Shown piece by piece: positions 36,738-48,371 of a DNA stretch of 64,000 nt. This stretch comes from Balanoglossus misakiensis. Its lineage: Eukaryota; Hemichordata. The translations under genes were made by a program, and so were the position numbers. The notes under the pieces are model-generated. The model was not told the DNA's origin and searched no databases. It saw only the letters and a program-made list of their open reading frames with translations. The stretch covers positions 5,642,001-5,706,000 of the forward strand of contig CM082589.2 in assembly GCA_040954595.2 (NCBI GenBank), written 5' to 3'. Positions within the stretch are counted from its first letter, which is position 1. Each line of letters opens with the position of its first letter.

Positions 36738-39700
36738 ATGGCCCCGCCAAAACCAAGACCCGGTAAACCGGGTACGAAGGAAGATGATGATGATGATAAC
36801 GGGGGCTTCGTCGACTCTCCGGCGCCCTGTAAATATTGTGAAAAACATCTTGCTTACAGGCGAGAGTACACGTTTGGTTTTCTGGATGCTCTCTTCGTCA
36901 TGGTTTCGATGGGAACCTTTGTTATTGACACCGGTACAGGTAAGCCCAGTCAACGGTACGATCAATGCATTCAACGTATGGACAAAGCTAACTGCAGTAA
37001 CTGTAGCGTTTTCCGCCTTCTTTTGGCATTTTGACGATATCTAGGCCTTCTTTTGACATTTTGACGATTTTTCGCAAACCCAACAGAAAAAAACAAGAGC
37101 TACAATTATTGCAGCTAGGACAAAGCCAACCTTGACAAAGCCATGGATGGATGATCGGTCGGTCATGCATGGCAATCAGTGGTCGTACATCAAATGATCA
37201 TTAGTTAAGATACGCTATTGCGTCTGATAACACGTAGTTAGTCGTGGTAACTCAATGCTAACGGTCCAGGACTGGCTAAACGTACTGAAATCTTCACAAT
37301 GAATGATACAATGACGTACAATCATTGATACGATTTCTATAAATGAAGTTATGAAATGAACATTATTTTTATGTTGGGGCTCCATGTTCTGCTGGGGGAC
37401 AAAACTCGAATCTACAATCAGATGAGAACAACGATTACATTTATAGCAATTTAACAAAAAACTGCACACTTTTTGCCATTCAAATTGATAACTTTGTTTA
37501 CATTTTCTTTTCAGATGCATTTGTAACCTACGAATACTTCTCGTCCCAGATGTACATTTCAGCTGCTCTGACTCTGTTGTTGATCTTTGTGCCGTCTCTT
37601 GTGATGCAAGTTTTCAGTACCAAGTGGTATCTCACAGATGACGACATGTCCTGGTTCAAGTGGATAGTGCACATCCTACAGATGGGACCTCTCTACAGGT
37701 GGGTCATTTTGTGTGGCTATGGGAAAGTTGAACCTCAGTAGTTAACAGCCTGGGAAACGAAACTTCCGGTAGCTTCAAACCATACCCTGTGCGTTATCTA
37801 TTTCCGCACTAACTTTTTACAGGTACATATCAGTTTTTAAGACGGGAGTGGAGGCGAGAAAGAGCATGGACGTGGTCGACTTTGAACGACTCTACCACAA
37901 ACAGAACGACGTCTGCATGTTGCGGCTCTTTGAAGCGTTCATGGAGTCCGCCCCACAGTTACTCCTTCAACTCTACATCTTGTTGACCACAGATGAAGAT
38001 CACATATGGACTGGTCAGTGCTTAATTACATTTTCCCTGGATTTGGATACACTTAAAATTTACAAGTGATTTTTACAACTCATTTTGGGATCCAAACAGT
38101 GCCCTCTATGGCCATATTTGACAAAGCATTCATTTGCAGCATATACTATACATTGTACTGTCTTTTTGTTTAACTCTAGGTGTTTCTGCTGTTGTGAGTT
38201 TGATCTCGCTGTCCTGGTCGATAGCTGCCTACAGCAAAGCTCACAGACAGGTCAGGGAAGACAAGAACACAGTATCGTGGCCTGGGTTGATATTGCAGAT
38301 GATGTGGCGAATCGGAATGATCCTATCACGAGTCGTAGCGATCGTCTTCTTTGCTTCTTTCTTCAAAGTCTATACCTTTGCGGTGTTGGGTAAGTAGAAG
38401 TTTGTCATTTGTGGGTTTGGTACTACATGCGGTTACTGCCGCCCTGTTTTTATATAACTGGACTAAAGCGATTCTCAGAGGTTGAGTTTTATCTCCCATG
38501 GCACCTTGATACTCTCAAAGGATTCATGGAAGTGGTTAATTGTATATTTTCACAATTTTGTCTAGAAATATTAACAGTTAGTTCTGTTTACTGAATTTCA
38601 GAAAAGGTGTTGTTGAGCTTATTCCATGCGTGCCCATATAAATAGTACTTCTGATGTTTTTCTTCAATCCAGGAGTTCACTGGTTGGTAATGACAGTGTG
38701 GGTGTACGGCCAACAGACGGACTTCTGCGAGTCCTGGTGCATGGAGCGTCTCTTCAACTGCGTGATCGGCGTCGTCTACTGCTTCTGCTTCTTCAACCTG
38801 AAGGAAGGCGCGTCCCGCTACCGTCTCCTGGCGTTCTACAACGTCATGCTGCTGGAGAACTCCGGGTTGATCGTGGCGTGGTACTTGACGCGTCTTGAAG
38901 ACGCTCCCATGCAGTGGTATGAGTACGCGGCGTTTGTTGCCGTCTGGGGTGGCTTCGTCTTGGGTAAGCACTTCTGATATTTTGCACTGGTGTTAGAGTG
39001 TAAAATGCTGAAAGTTGCAATTACGAATATTTTATAATGTCTCACAAATAAATTCAAAGTTGGTCTACTTAGTATCAATTTCACGCAGTGTTCCTTATTC
39101 CCAGGAAAACACCAAGACGCAGTGTTTCAATTGAACACTCACTTTGTCAACTGAGTAAAATCTCTCGCCCCAAATCTTCTCTGCTGTCACCTGTATGCAC
39201 AAAGAAGGGAGATACAACACAGGCACAACGACTGTATTCTGATTATAAGTCTTTTTCTGCAAATTTGCAGGTGTATTCTGCATGGTCGTTTACTACCAGT
39301 TCTTTCACCCAGTCGGCCATATCAGCGTCTGTCAGCCGTGCGCGGAAGTTCCGGGCGCAGACTCCGAATGCAACCACCACCAGGAGGAGGATGACGGACC
39401 ACCTTCCCTTCGGCATCACGACAGCATACAAATCTTCGAAGTGTCAGAACTGCAGAAAACGAGAGACAGCCCCCTGGCGTTTCCCATGCCTCGAACGCCG
39501 AGCGATGAATATCTCGACGACCGCCGGTCGCGCGCCGTCGAGATCGTCAACATGGGTAAGGCCGGTAACGCCGTCGTACCCAGCAGGGCCAAGTCTGTGT
39601 TGTCGCACAACCACAGCGAGATAGCTTCTTTGCACAGCCTGGGGTTATCCGGTTTCACTGACGACCTCCTCGGCCATTTCGACAACGCCCAACTCGCACT

Positions 39701-41051
39701 GAACGACGACAATGACGCTAGCCACGTTGCGACGCTCCCGGCGAATATGAGCAGTCGGCCTGCGAGGGCGCTTCAGACACAGTCGGCGAGGAATTCGCCG
39801 TACATGACGGCGAAGGCGCGAATCAACAGGAGAGCGTGCTCTGCCTCGAACTCCTCGAAGCTCGCCGCTGGATCCAGTGCAGCGAGTAATAAAACAAACG
39901 CGACGGCGTCCCTAGAACAGCTTCCCGACATCTCTCTGGGCTCCCCGCCGAAGAGCACCGACGCGGCCGAGGTCAGAAAGATTTACGAATCAATCCTCGG
40001 CTTTTACAAATCAAAGCCAATCTCGGCAAGGAAACTGTTCAAGTCGCGGGACTCCATAGAAGGGGACGTGTCAGGCGGCAGTCAGGTCAAAGGTCAGGGT
40101 AAAGGGCGCGATGACGCGAGCACAATTAAAACCGATAGCAAGCAGGAAGAAACTAGTAAGAGTCAGTTTGAGGTTCGTCTGGAAAAAGAAAAGTCGAAAC
40201 AGGCGTCTCTGCCCGATAGGGAAAGTTCAAAGCCCATGATCACATCAGCTCAGATCAGAGAAGCGCTACAAACTTCAAAGCAATGTAAGAATTCCGAGGA
40301 AGCTATCCCGTCAGAAAATCCTCCGAGTCAGTCATGCACGGGCGAGCAGTCTGTCGCGTCGGAGATGAACCTCACCAAAGACGAGGAAAATCTGCAACAA
40401 TTAATGGGGCAGGCCAACCAGGAGAATTACTACCACCTGGTCTCAAACTCCTTGCTCACGCTAAACAGCACGGGCATGTCTGACAGGAGTTTGATGAACC
40501 AATCAAAATTCGACAAACACGCAGGCAGATTCAAACCGGCCAATCAGATTTCAGATATCGACGAGGCAGCCAATCAGAATCCAGGGAAAGAATTCAAAGT
40601 CGGGGCGGGGAAGTCAAAACCGCAGCGCACCTCAACGCCCCTAACTGTCGGCGCGAGTTCCAAATTGTCTCTGCAAGCCCAAAATCCCTCAGGGTCTCAC
40701 CCAATACAGTCTGGCTCTCTTGTCAAAGGTCATCGCAAGTCAATCAGTGCCAAGGAGAATACTAAAGAAAATATCGCTGAATGTAAGAAAGAAAATATGG
40801 GAAAATCAGCGATTTCTAAAGATAAGAGTGTAGCTGAGGTGACCTCTAAGCCTTTATGCGATTCTGGTAACATAAAAGCTGGCGCCAAAACCGACACCGC
40901 AATCAAAGCCAATGCAGCTGGGGGAAACAATCCTAGATTAAAACAGGAAACAAAGCGAAACGCGATCAGAAAAGAAAGAAAATCATTGACGGAATTACAT
41001 GGTAATGTGAACATTGCTGAGAAAGTGTTCATTTTCGATAATCAGTACTGA
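36738..41051 (+). CDS. XK-related protein (XKR4/6/7-like) with very long C-terminal tail
   Basis: Multi-pass plasma-membrane protein of the XK/CED-8 family, some members of which scramble phospholipids when cut by caspase. Exons 36738-36939, 37515-37698, 37823-38013, 38180-38389, 38673-38963 and 39271-41051 join in phase (2859 nt, 952 aa). The N-terminus has an acidic EDDDDDN stretch. Membrane segments start near residue 48 (LDALFVMVSMGTFVID) and include the family hallmark ESAPQLLLQLYIL in exon 3. The last membrane segment (VFCMVVYYQFFHP) opens exon 6. After it come about 580 residues of Ser/Lys/Asn-rich, apparently disordered tail, much longer than in vertebrate XKRs (whole proteins of roughly 370-650 aa). 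A DDND|A caspase-like site lies at residues 505-508 (39705-39716). Scramblase activity is inferred from the family only. Confidence 0.9.
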
Positions 41052-42145
41052 AAAAATAAATTCCAGTTTTTGAAAACTTATTTGAGACTCTCCTTAGTTA
41101 AATAGTAAGTTGCCCATTGTAGATGTATACCCATAACATGCTTGCAATTTTTTAAAATTTTTGATAATTATAAAAGCACTTTCATTAATCACAGTAATTT
41201 GTCAATTTTCAAGATATTTTTTTAATAGTAAACTTTGACCTATGTGTAGAGGTGAAAGGTTAGGTGATGATTTGTTAATTATGAACTCCACAAGTTCAGT
41301 GTATCTGTAGGGTTAGAATTTAGAGAAAGAAAATGAAATGTATTAATGTGTAATTTTTCACATAATTTTATAGAATTTTAAAGGAGTGTTTTAATCTTCA
41401 AACATATCAGAGGTATTTTCTAACCAATGTTGTCTATCCTTAAATTTCTCACAAAGTTAACTGCCAAAAAGAGTACAAGTGATTGATAATTTCGTGGCCA
41501 GTTTGTTGTACCTGTATTCAATTGAATCAAGGGTTATTCCTTCAAGATACAAATTGCAATGGGGTTGTCAGCTGAGACAAGAAGAGAGCTTTCTTTTATT
41601 TTGTATCCTTTTATAATATTACATATTTGTGACTGCCATTTTTGATGAAACTGCCAAATCTGAAATCGAGTACTTTTTTCTTTACATTATAGATTTCCTT
41701 TACTTCAGTACATTTTAAATATTACAAAGTTGTGTGACCAAAACTGCTTTCTCAGAACTTCAGATGTTTATTTGTTATTTTTATTTACACTTTGCAAGAT
41801 TTTTTATTTTATTGGCATGTAAGAGAAATAGTTCTAAAGCCTTGAAGCTATTACATGTTTTATTTATTAGTTGTTTTAGCATTTTCTGCGAATGGCAACT
41901 TTTTTTGTATCAAGATTGCTGTATTTTATATTTTAAAGTGCGTGCCTTACAAAAATGATTTTATTTTGAATTAGATTTTTATGATGCTTAATTTTAGAGA
42001 TTATATGTACATATTGGATTCATTACAAGCACAGTCAATAGTAATTATATATGATTGTTTTTGCATTTTTCTGCACATAGATGCTTGGACGGCTTCATAA
42101 GGAGCCTTATATTTTGTGGTCAATAAAGACCATCTACTATACTTG
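41052..42145 (+). other. XKR 3' untranslated region and poly(A) signal
   Basis: About 1.1 kb of AT-rich non-coding sequence follows the XKR stop. It ends with AATAAA at 42122-42127 and a GT-rich stretch (GCGCATGTGTGGTCTTG) 20-40 bp downstream. Two small open frames inside are AT-rich and not credible. Confidence 0.75.
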
Positions 42146-43635
42146 CGCATGTGTGGTCTTGTTTTCTCAAATGTGTCCGTCTTTCATACTTTACGGTAAA
42201 TTCAAATTGGTCTAGTACCCAGCCATATGTTCTTTCACAAATCAATGTGTCGGTAATAGTCAAAAGAAAAATGAATTGTGAACGTAGGGGGCGTCATTAC
42301 CCCCCCCCCCCCCCCCCCCCCCCCGAGAGGACGTTCACCCATCATCGAGTGTGTAGTTACTTTCTAATCGTTCCTTTCTCACACTGCCATGTTTGTTCAT
42401 GGCGTGGCGGGTTAGCGCTCTTCAAATGCTGTCTTATAAATTCTGCATTTTTCGTCGCGCTTTTAATCCTCATAACTTTGTTAAAATCCCCACGTACTAT
42501 TATTCTCAAGTGCCACACGCTGTGGCGAAATTGTGCATGTTTATAACTTTTGTCCATGAGACCCAATCGAAAAGTGATTCTAGTTGTTACCAGTATTCAA
42601 AGGATTTATTAAAAATTAATACTTATTAATTCTGTTACCCAAAGACAGGTTTCGGGAGAACCCCACGTCGATCTATGTAAGATAGGCCTAACTGTCTTAG
42701 TACCCCTGCGACATAATATCCCCGTGCACCAAAGCCTGTTGGTCGATGTTTGTGGTTTGTTATAACCATAGAATGTTAGACAGCAAATGCAACACGATGG
42801 CAACTGGCCAGGCGACAGATCGTACACGATGACGTCAAGGAATTATGGGAAGACCATTTGCTCGAGTGTGGATTGTCGGTGAGTAAACACGACTCCTGTA
42901 AACGAAACATGTGTTGCACAACACTTGTCGCAAGTATTAAGCTTATTCGGAACCAGTTCGGCAACTGTCCACACCATATAAAGCTGGTTCTCGTTACGGG
43001 TGGGTAAACACTGAATCTGAAAAGTCAGGTTTTATAGCGGTTTGCGTTCAGTGACGAGGGCTGTGTGATGAGAAAATGTCGTTAATGCAGTTGGCGGCGG
43101 ATTTATCCGTAGGCGAGTACAGAACAGGTACGGTCGCTCGTTTCGCGTAATACAAACGGCTGTCGACACAACAGTCTCTGTACGAAATTATAATCGATCA
43201 TTTTACAGGCCGATATCCCTGGTAATCCATTCCAAATTGTCGCGTTGAAAAGTTTAAAAAAACACACACACTATATTTAAACTAGCGGATACGAGGATTG
43301 CATTTCACGTAATACAACAAAACTCGCATGTTTTATATATATAATAAATATTGACAGGTTGCGTCAATCAGCGATCGCATTACGGCAGGACTGTGTGTGT
43401 ATCCCGTTTGCACTCAGTTGTCCTAAGTGAAGCAGGGGGCAACGTGGTGAGTCCTAATCGTAGTCACAGCTTGGGAGAGGTCATATCAATCATATAAGCC
43501 GAGCAAAGTAACACACGCTATTGTTAACACTGGTTTCAATTTCGCGTTCACCATAGAAAGGAACTTATCCCGTTTAAAGCCGGCGTCTTCATAAATGTTT
43601 TGGGGTAGTCGCTACCCCTGTACACGTACACAGCC
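42146..43635 (+). other. Intergenic stretch with poly-C tract and an exon-like segment
   Basis: It contains a C25 run at 42300-42324 and one TGACGTCA at 42828-42835. At 43076-43130 an ATG opens 18 codons (MSLMQLAADLSVGEYRT..) ending at a GTACGG donor-like site. This could be a first exon of an unseen gene or an alternative 5' exon, but it does not join in frame to anything I could find. Confidence 0.4.
42300..42324 (+). repeat. Poly-C tract (25 C)
   Basis: The longest homopolymer in the window, in the spacer between the XKR poly(A) site and the next gene. Its length is likely to be polymorphic or uncertain in assembly. Confidence 0.95.
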
Positions 43636-46600
43636 ATGTTGCCTCGCACTCTGCGCCGCCGTTTCCTCGTCACAGTCACAATCTCCGCGACGCTCTTATG
43701 CTTCTTTTCCGTCGTCACGAGGAATCAACGATGGCGTTACTTCTCAACGTTGGACGAGGAGCAGGACGAGCGTGGAGTGGGAACCGCCACATACTCGACT
43801 TTTCAGGTGCAAAGACACACCCTCATGTCTGCTGCCGCCACGACAGAACGAGGAGCCACCCCGCAGGACAGTTATTTTCCAACGTTACCGGAGAGGGCAC
43901 GTCTGACCAGCACGACGGTAAGCCTAAACTTCTGGTTAACATTAAAACCAGTAGCCGTTCACCGGGCGTGCGGCAGTTGCGTTTTGCTGTTATGTCAAAG
44001 GCCCAAAGAAAATCTAACAAGCTTGTTTCAGGAAGACCTCTTTTTTAATCTTATATGATCATATATGGCAAGGAGTTGTAATTCACCATGGCATTCTGAA
44101 TTGCTATAAGGTTCCATTTCATGCGTTTTCTGACAGGGTAGATACTACTTTCATTCCGCTTAGGTCAACAGTACTACGCATTTATATATGTAATGCAAGG
44201 ACAGTACGTCTGTACCATATTTTACAACTACAATCGCTCAATTTAGCAAAGATGCACAATATACAAACCAAACAGTGTTTTTGGAGGGGCTGACGGAGGA
44301 GGGTACGTACAGCTTATCGTAACTTATCCCGACCGTGAGGGTTGCGTTAGGCTGAACACAAAATTCACTTGGCACAAATGTAGCAGAATATATCTAATAT
44401 GAAGGATCATATACACACACGCAGCTGTGCGTGTCGAAATCTCTTGCTAATCTGGAATTAGAGAAACTTGTAAATAACCGAAATACTGTTCACCCTTACA
44501 AATCAAAACATGTATATGTGACACACGCACAAAATATTAATACTTTAATTCTTTATCCCAAGGTAAACCCTTCTAAGCCTATCACACACATGATACTTCA
44601 CGTTGAAGCTGATGATGAGGGGGTGAGCATTTTTCTCCAAACGCAATGCGCAAATTTACTAACACTAGTAACAGATCGCAAAATCCAGAGAAACGCAGCC
44701 TGACATAAATTACATGTCCAACTTCAAGTCCATAATGATCGCTCGTGGTTTTTTTTCGGGGGGGGGGGGGTAGGGGGTGCGGATGCATTCATCACCACCG
44801 GAGAAGGTAGACATAGCAATGCGTAATGAGTTCAACGCACTATACCACCAGATCTTAATGAAATTTTACATTGGAAAAAACTTCTTTAAGAGAATATAGG
44901 TAACAGAAACTACTATCGAGAATAATAACGAATTCATCAACTTCACATTTCGCCCAAAAGTATAAACAAAATCGTGTTTAGTTGTCCAGCTGTGATCCCA
45001 AATTACCGCAACCACGGACAAATGAATGTCTGTTATTTCGTGTAAATCCTGCTGTTGCCATCTATTGTTTGTTTTCTTTTGTTGATTACAGTATGCCGAC
45101 CGAACAGATTTTTAGTTTCCACTGAGCGCGATGTAGTTACCACGTCAGCGACAATCCTATCACTCATATCAGATCGTATGCGAAATTGTCGAGTTGGGGC
45201 GCCACCTAATGGCGGAGCGACTCTCTGCTTTTAGATATACTCGTGCCACATACTATAAATACTACCATTTGTGGTGATCACGAAGAGACGTGACGCTTGA
45301 ACATAGCATATCACAACACAATATAACTTAAAGGCCGAGGACTGTCTTATGCGCATGTGCATAATTCGTGTGCACAAACATTATTGTTAGGACAACACAC
45401 TACCTTATGACCTTTCCTGTATACAAATTCTGTAACCAGAGCCTCTAGTTTGGCACATGCGCATAAGATTATAGTCATCCTTTAAGAGTAATCAATATTA
45501 CAACATGAACTCCATCACCACAATGTTATCAAATTGTAAATCTCGTTGACATTTTTCTCTTGTATTCGCATTTCACATTTTTGTTGCATGGACGAAAAAA
45601 AGGCTACCAGGGTGACCAAGGAAATGCGATACCTCTTATACATCAACGCAAAGGGTCGAGGGGGTCCGAACTGCCAGTTTGGCGCCTTCAGAAACGCCCT
45701 GATGTATTCCATGGCCTACAACTTCACCCTATCGTCTGCCATTCTCTTCCACACACACGCCGTCTACGACAAGGTATCGGGTACGAGATCTCTCGAGGAG
45801 ACGTTCGACATGGAAAAGTTGTCCGAAATTGTGGACATAGCACCGGTTGAGACATTCAAAGAAGCGTGCAACTCCACGGTGGAGGTTGTGTTGTCATCGT
45901 CGCCACCTAGCAACAAATCCAAAATACGCAGACACAGTTTGTACGAGCAGACAGCCGACATATACTTTGACGTCTACGGAATACGCTTGCCGAGCCAAGA
46001 CAAGGTTATCGATATAAAACACCACACACGCCAAAGGTTCGAGGCGGCCTCTCGAGTGAAGTGTGTCGGCGCCTGGGTTATCAAACATTCCGATTTGAAG
46101 CTAGACCCCAATCTGCACGCGGATGCCATTGGTCACATGACTTATTCACGTGATGTCAAATTAGCAGCCATGGAAGTGTGGAAGCGGAGTTTGCACGATC
46201 GGCCATACCTGGCCTTGCACTGGCGAAATAAACCTCAGGAAGAGTACGGTACCCTTTAGTTAAATTATTTTAAACCAAGGGCATTTTCTCGTCATTTGTA
46301 GGCAGAATTCTCTGGGGGTGTGTGTTGATGACGTTTGGCACTGCTAATGCTCAGTACCTTTAAATAGGTTTTTGCTACCTAGGTGAGTGATAAAAACCCG
46401 ACCAACAGAATTTCAAGATGGCGGATTTTTGTCATGTTCAAAAAAAACGAGTTCTGTAGGCTACCTACAAAGACAGAACTTTTAGACACAATTGCGTCAT
46501 GAAATGCAGGTATGATATCATTCCTTAAAACTCTTGCTGCAGTGGCCAGTCGACCTTTTTACCCACAATGCAATTATTATAATGTGGTTTGACTCCCTAG

Positions 46601-47623
46601 CACGTGGTAAAAACTATTTATGTTGGCGAGATTTATCGGCATCCAATTGTTTCACTGCAAGCAAATTTTAGCGTCTCCCATCGCAAATCTTGTCCGTCTG
46701 AAATTCTCTGTGTTCATTGCCCCCAGATTCACCATGTGCAAGAAGCGACAGAACGATATAACAAAATGCACCGCCTTGAAATACGAAGTTGGAGCACTAC
46801 ACCAAGCAGCTCCCTCTATCGCCATGTCCATTCGAGAGTTCATGGACAAACATCACTTTTCTCAAATCTATGTCGCTTTTCCACCAATAGCTAGCGTAAG
46901 TCATCTTTTTAGAACAGTAATTGAGTGTTGGCTCACTCCATGATTATTTAATTTTTCGATATTTTGTTCTCTGATAGATACCTTGCAAACATGCCCGTAT
47001 ATACAAAAGCAGTCATTTTGTTTGCCGTTGGCGCCCTTCAATTGCCCCTTCAACTATAACCGACGAGTACTCATACCAACCTGTTCTATCCTCGCACAGA
47101 ACATTCTGGAAACTCTACGTGACGTCGGGGTGCATGGCGTCATTTCCGCAGAAAACATCACAGGTGACGTGTACCCCGAGTTGGCACTCCGGAAAGATGA
47201 CAATTATTTCTGGTCCCTGGTTGAAGAACAGATCTGTATCAGTAAGTGTTGTCATAGCGTCGAACTCGAAGAATTATAACGTACTATCTGTTTCTCTGTG
47301 TGACAAAACACGACCCAGACTTTGGTTTCAATTGAGACTTGTCTCAAACTCTGAAACTACATACACTGCAGTATTTCTGTTACTGTTCTTCAAATCTACG
47401 CATAATTAAAATAGGATGAAAACAGATTGAGCCGCACAGAAAGAATGCACTGACCATCATGTTTCTATCTCACCTCTTTGCCTGTACAGATTCCGAGATT
47501 TTCATTGGCTACTATCAAAGCACGTGGTCGGCCGCCGTTAATCACGCGAGACAAGCTCTGAACAAGAAAACAATATCAATAGCGATGTTTTCTGGCAACT
47601 ACACCACGCATACCTACACGTGA
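43636..47623 (+). CDS. O-fucosyltransferase-like type II membrane protein
   Basis: Likely Golgi or ER glycosyltransferase. Proposed exons 43636-43917, 45603-46243, 46727-46895, 47100-47241 and 47490-47623 join in phase (1368 nt, 455 aa). A short basic N-terminus (MLPRTLRRR) precedes a signal anchor (FLVTVTISATLLCFFSVV) and a variable stem. The catalytic part starts in exon 2 with GRGGPNCQFGAFRNAL, recalling the 'GGxNxQ...A..A...N.TLxxP' start of O-FucT domains. LALHWRNK (His300, Arg302) resembles the H-x-R donor-binding motif, and SEIFIGYYQSTWS near the end resembles the last conserved motif. The start of exon 2 (45603 or 45621) and its donor (46243, or 46248 out of phase) are uncertain. An extra exon in the 1.7-kb first intron is possible. 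The substrate is unknown. The family call rests on motifs by eye. Confidence 0.7.
45332..45481 (+). mobile_element. MITE family B, intact copy
   Basis: 150 bp flanked by TTAA (45328-45331 and 45482-45485). The ends pair imperfectly: AGGCCGAGGACTGTCTTATG against CATAAGATTATAGTCATCCT, with a strong shared core ATGCGCATGTGC/GCACATGCGCAT. It lies in intron 1 of the fucosyltransferase-like gene, about 120 bp before exon 2. A diverged partner is at 31398. Confidence 0.85.
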
Positions 47624-48371
47624 TGTTTTCAGTGCTGTTGACACACATCATGAACTCTGACAGTGTTCCAAGCAGTGGGTATACTGTTATGCACGAACAA
47701 AGAACGCGAACTTGCCTGGCTAGAGCATTACTGGCGTGACTTTCAAAACATAACACAGTCAATTTCGTCGAGATTTTGGAGAATGTTTTATTGAAATAAA
47801 GAGACTACATGTAACAGCGTGGATGTCGTCATAATCTTTAGATTAGAAAACATTTTGGCAAGGGTCGTTTCAATCTAAAATCACAGTTGGGGACACAATG
47901 CACTATTGTTTTTCTTTTATAAGGATGTATCGCAATGGATATCTAATGTTAACAACGATTTGTCAAATGGTACATACTTTACATTAAAAAAACTAACGAT
48001 GTTTACGGAACTTTTATGAAATAAACACAATCTAAAAATAATTCTAGGTGAAGATATTGGTAGCTATGTTAGTTATGGGTATTTGCTAAAATATATTGTG
48101 TCCTGGATATTCATATTATTATTATATGGTGGCATGCATATAAATGATGTCTGAAGATTGAACTTACAAAATTATCAAATACATTCAATATACATGTACA
48201 GACAAATTAGATGATAATATTGTTAGATATGTTAGTTATGGGTAATTACTAAATATACTAGTATATTGTATCCATAGATGGATGGATAGATGGATGGATG
48301 GATAGATAGACACTTGAACACTCGGATAGTATGCTTTGGTGTTCAATTGCAGGCCAAGTTCATGACCGATT
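47624..48371. other. Convergent 3' ends of the fucosyltransferase-like and GABA-B-like genes
   Basis: The plus-strand gene has AATAAA at 47795-47800, giving a 3' untranslated region of about 190 bp. The minus-strand gene must end somewhere between here and 48371, but I saw no clear AATAAA for it. A short GGAT/GATA-rich patch lies at 48278-48310. Confidence 0.6.

Noticed and set aside
39088-39624. 178-codon frame overlapping the XKR last exon
   Set aside because: It is the +1 shadow of the XKR coding sequence, which has family-matching residues and phased splice sites.
46983-47099. Upstream part of the frame before fucosyltransferase-like exon 4
   Set aside because: It lacks a suitable acceptor in phase; the CTCGCACAG acceptor at 47099 restores phase and good protein composition.
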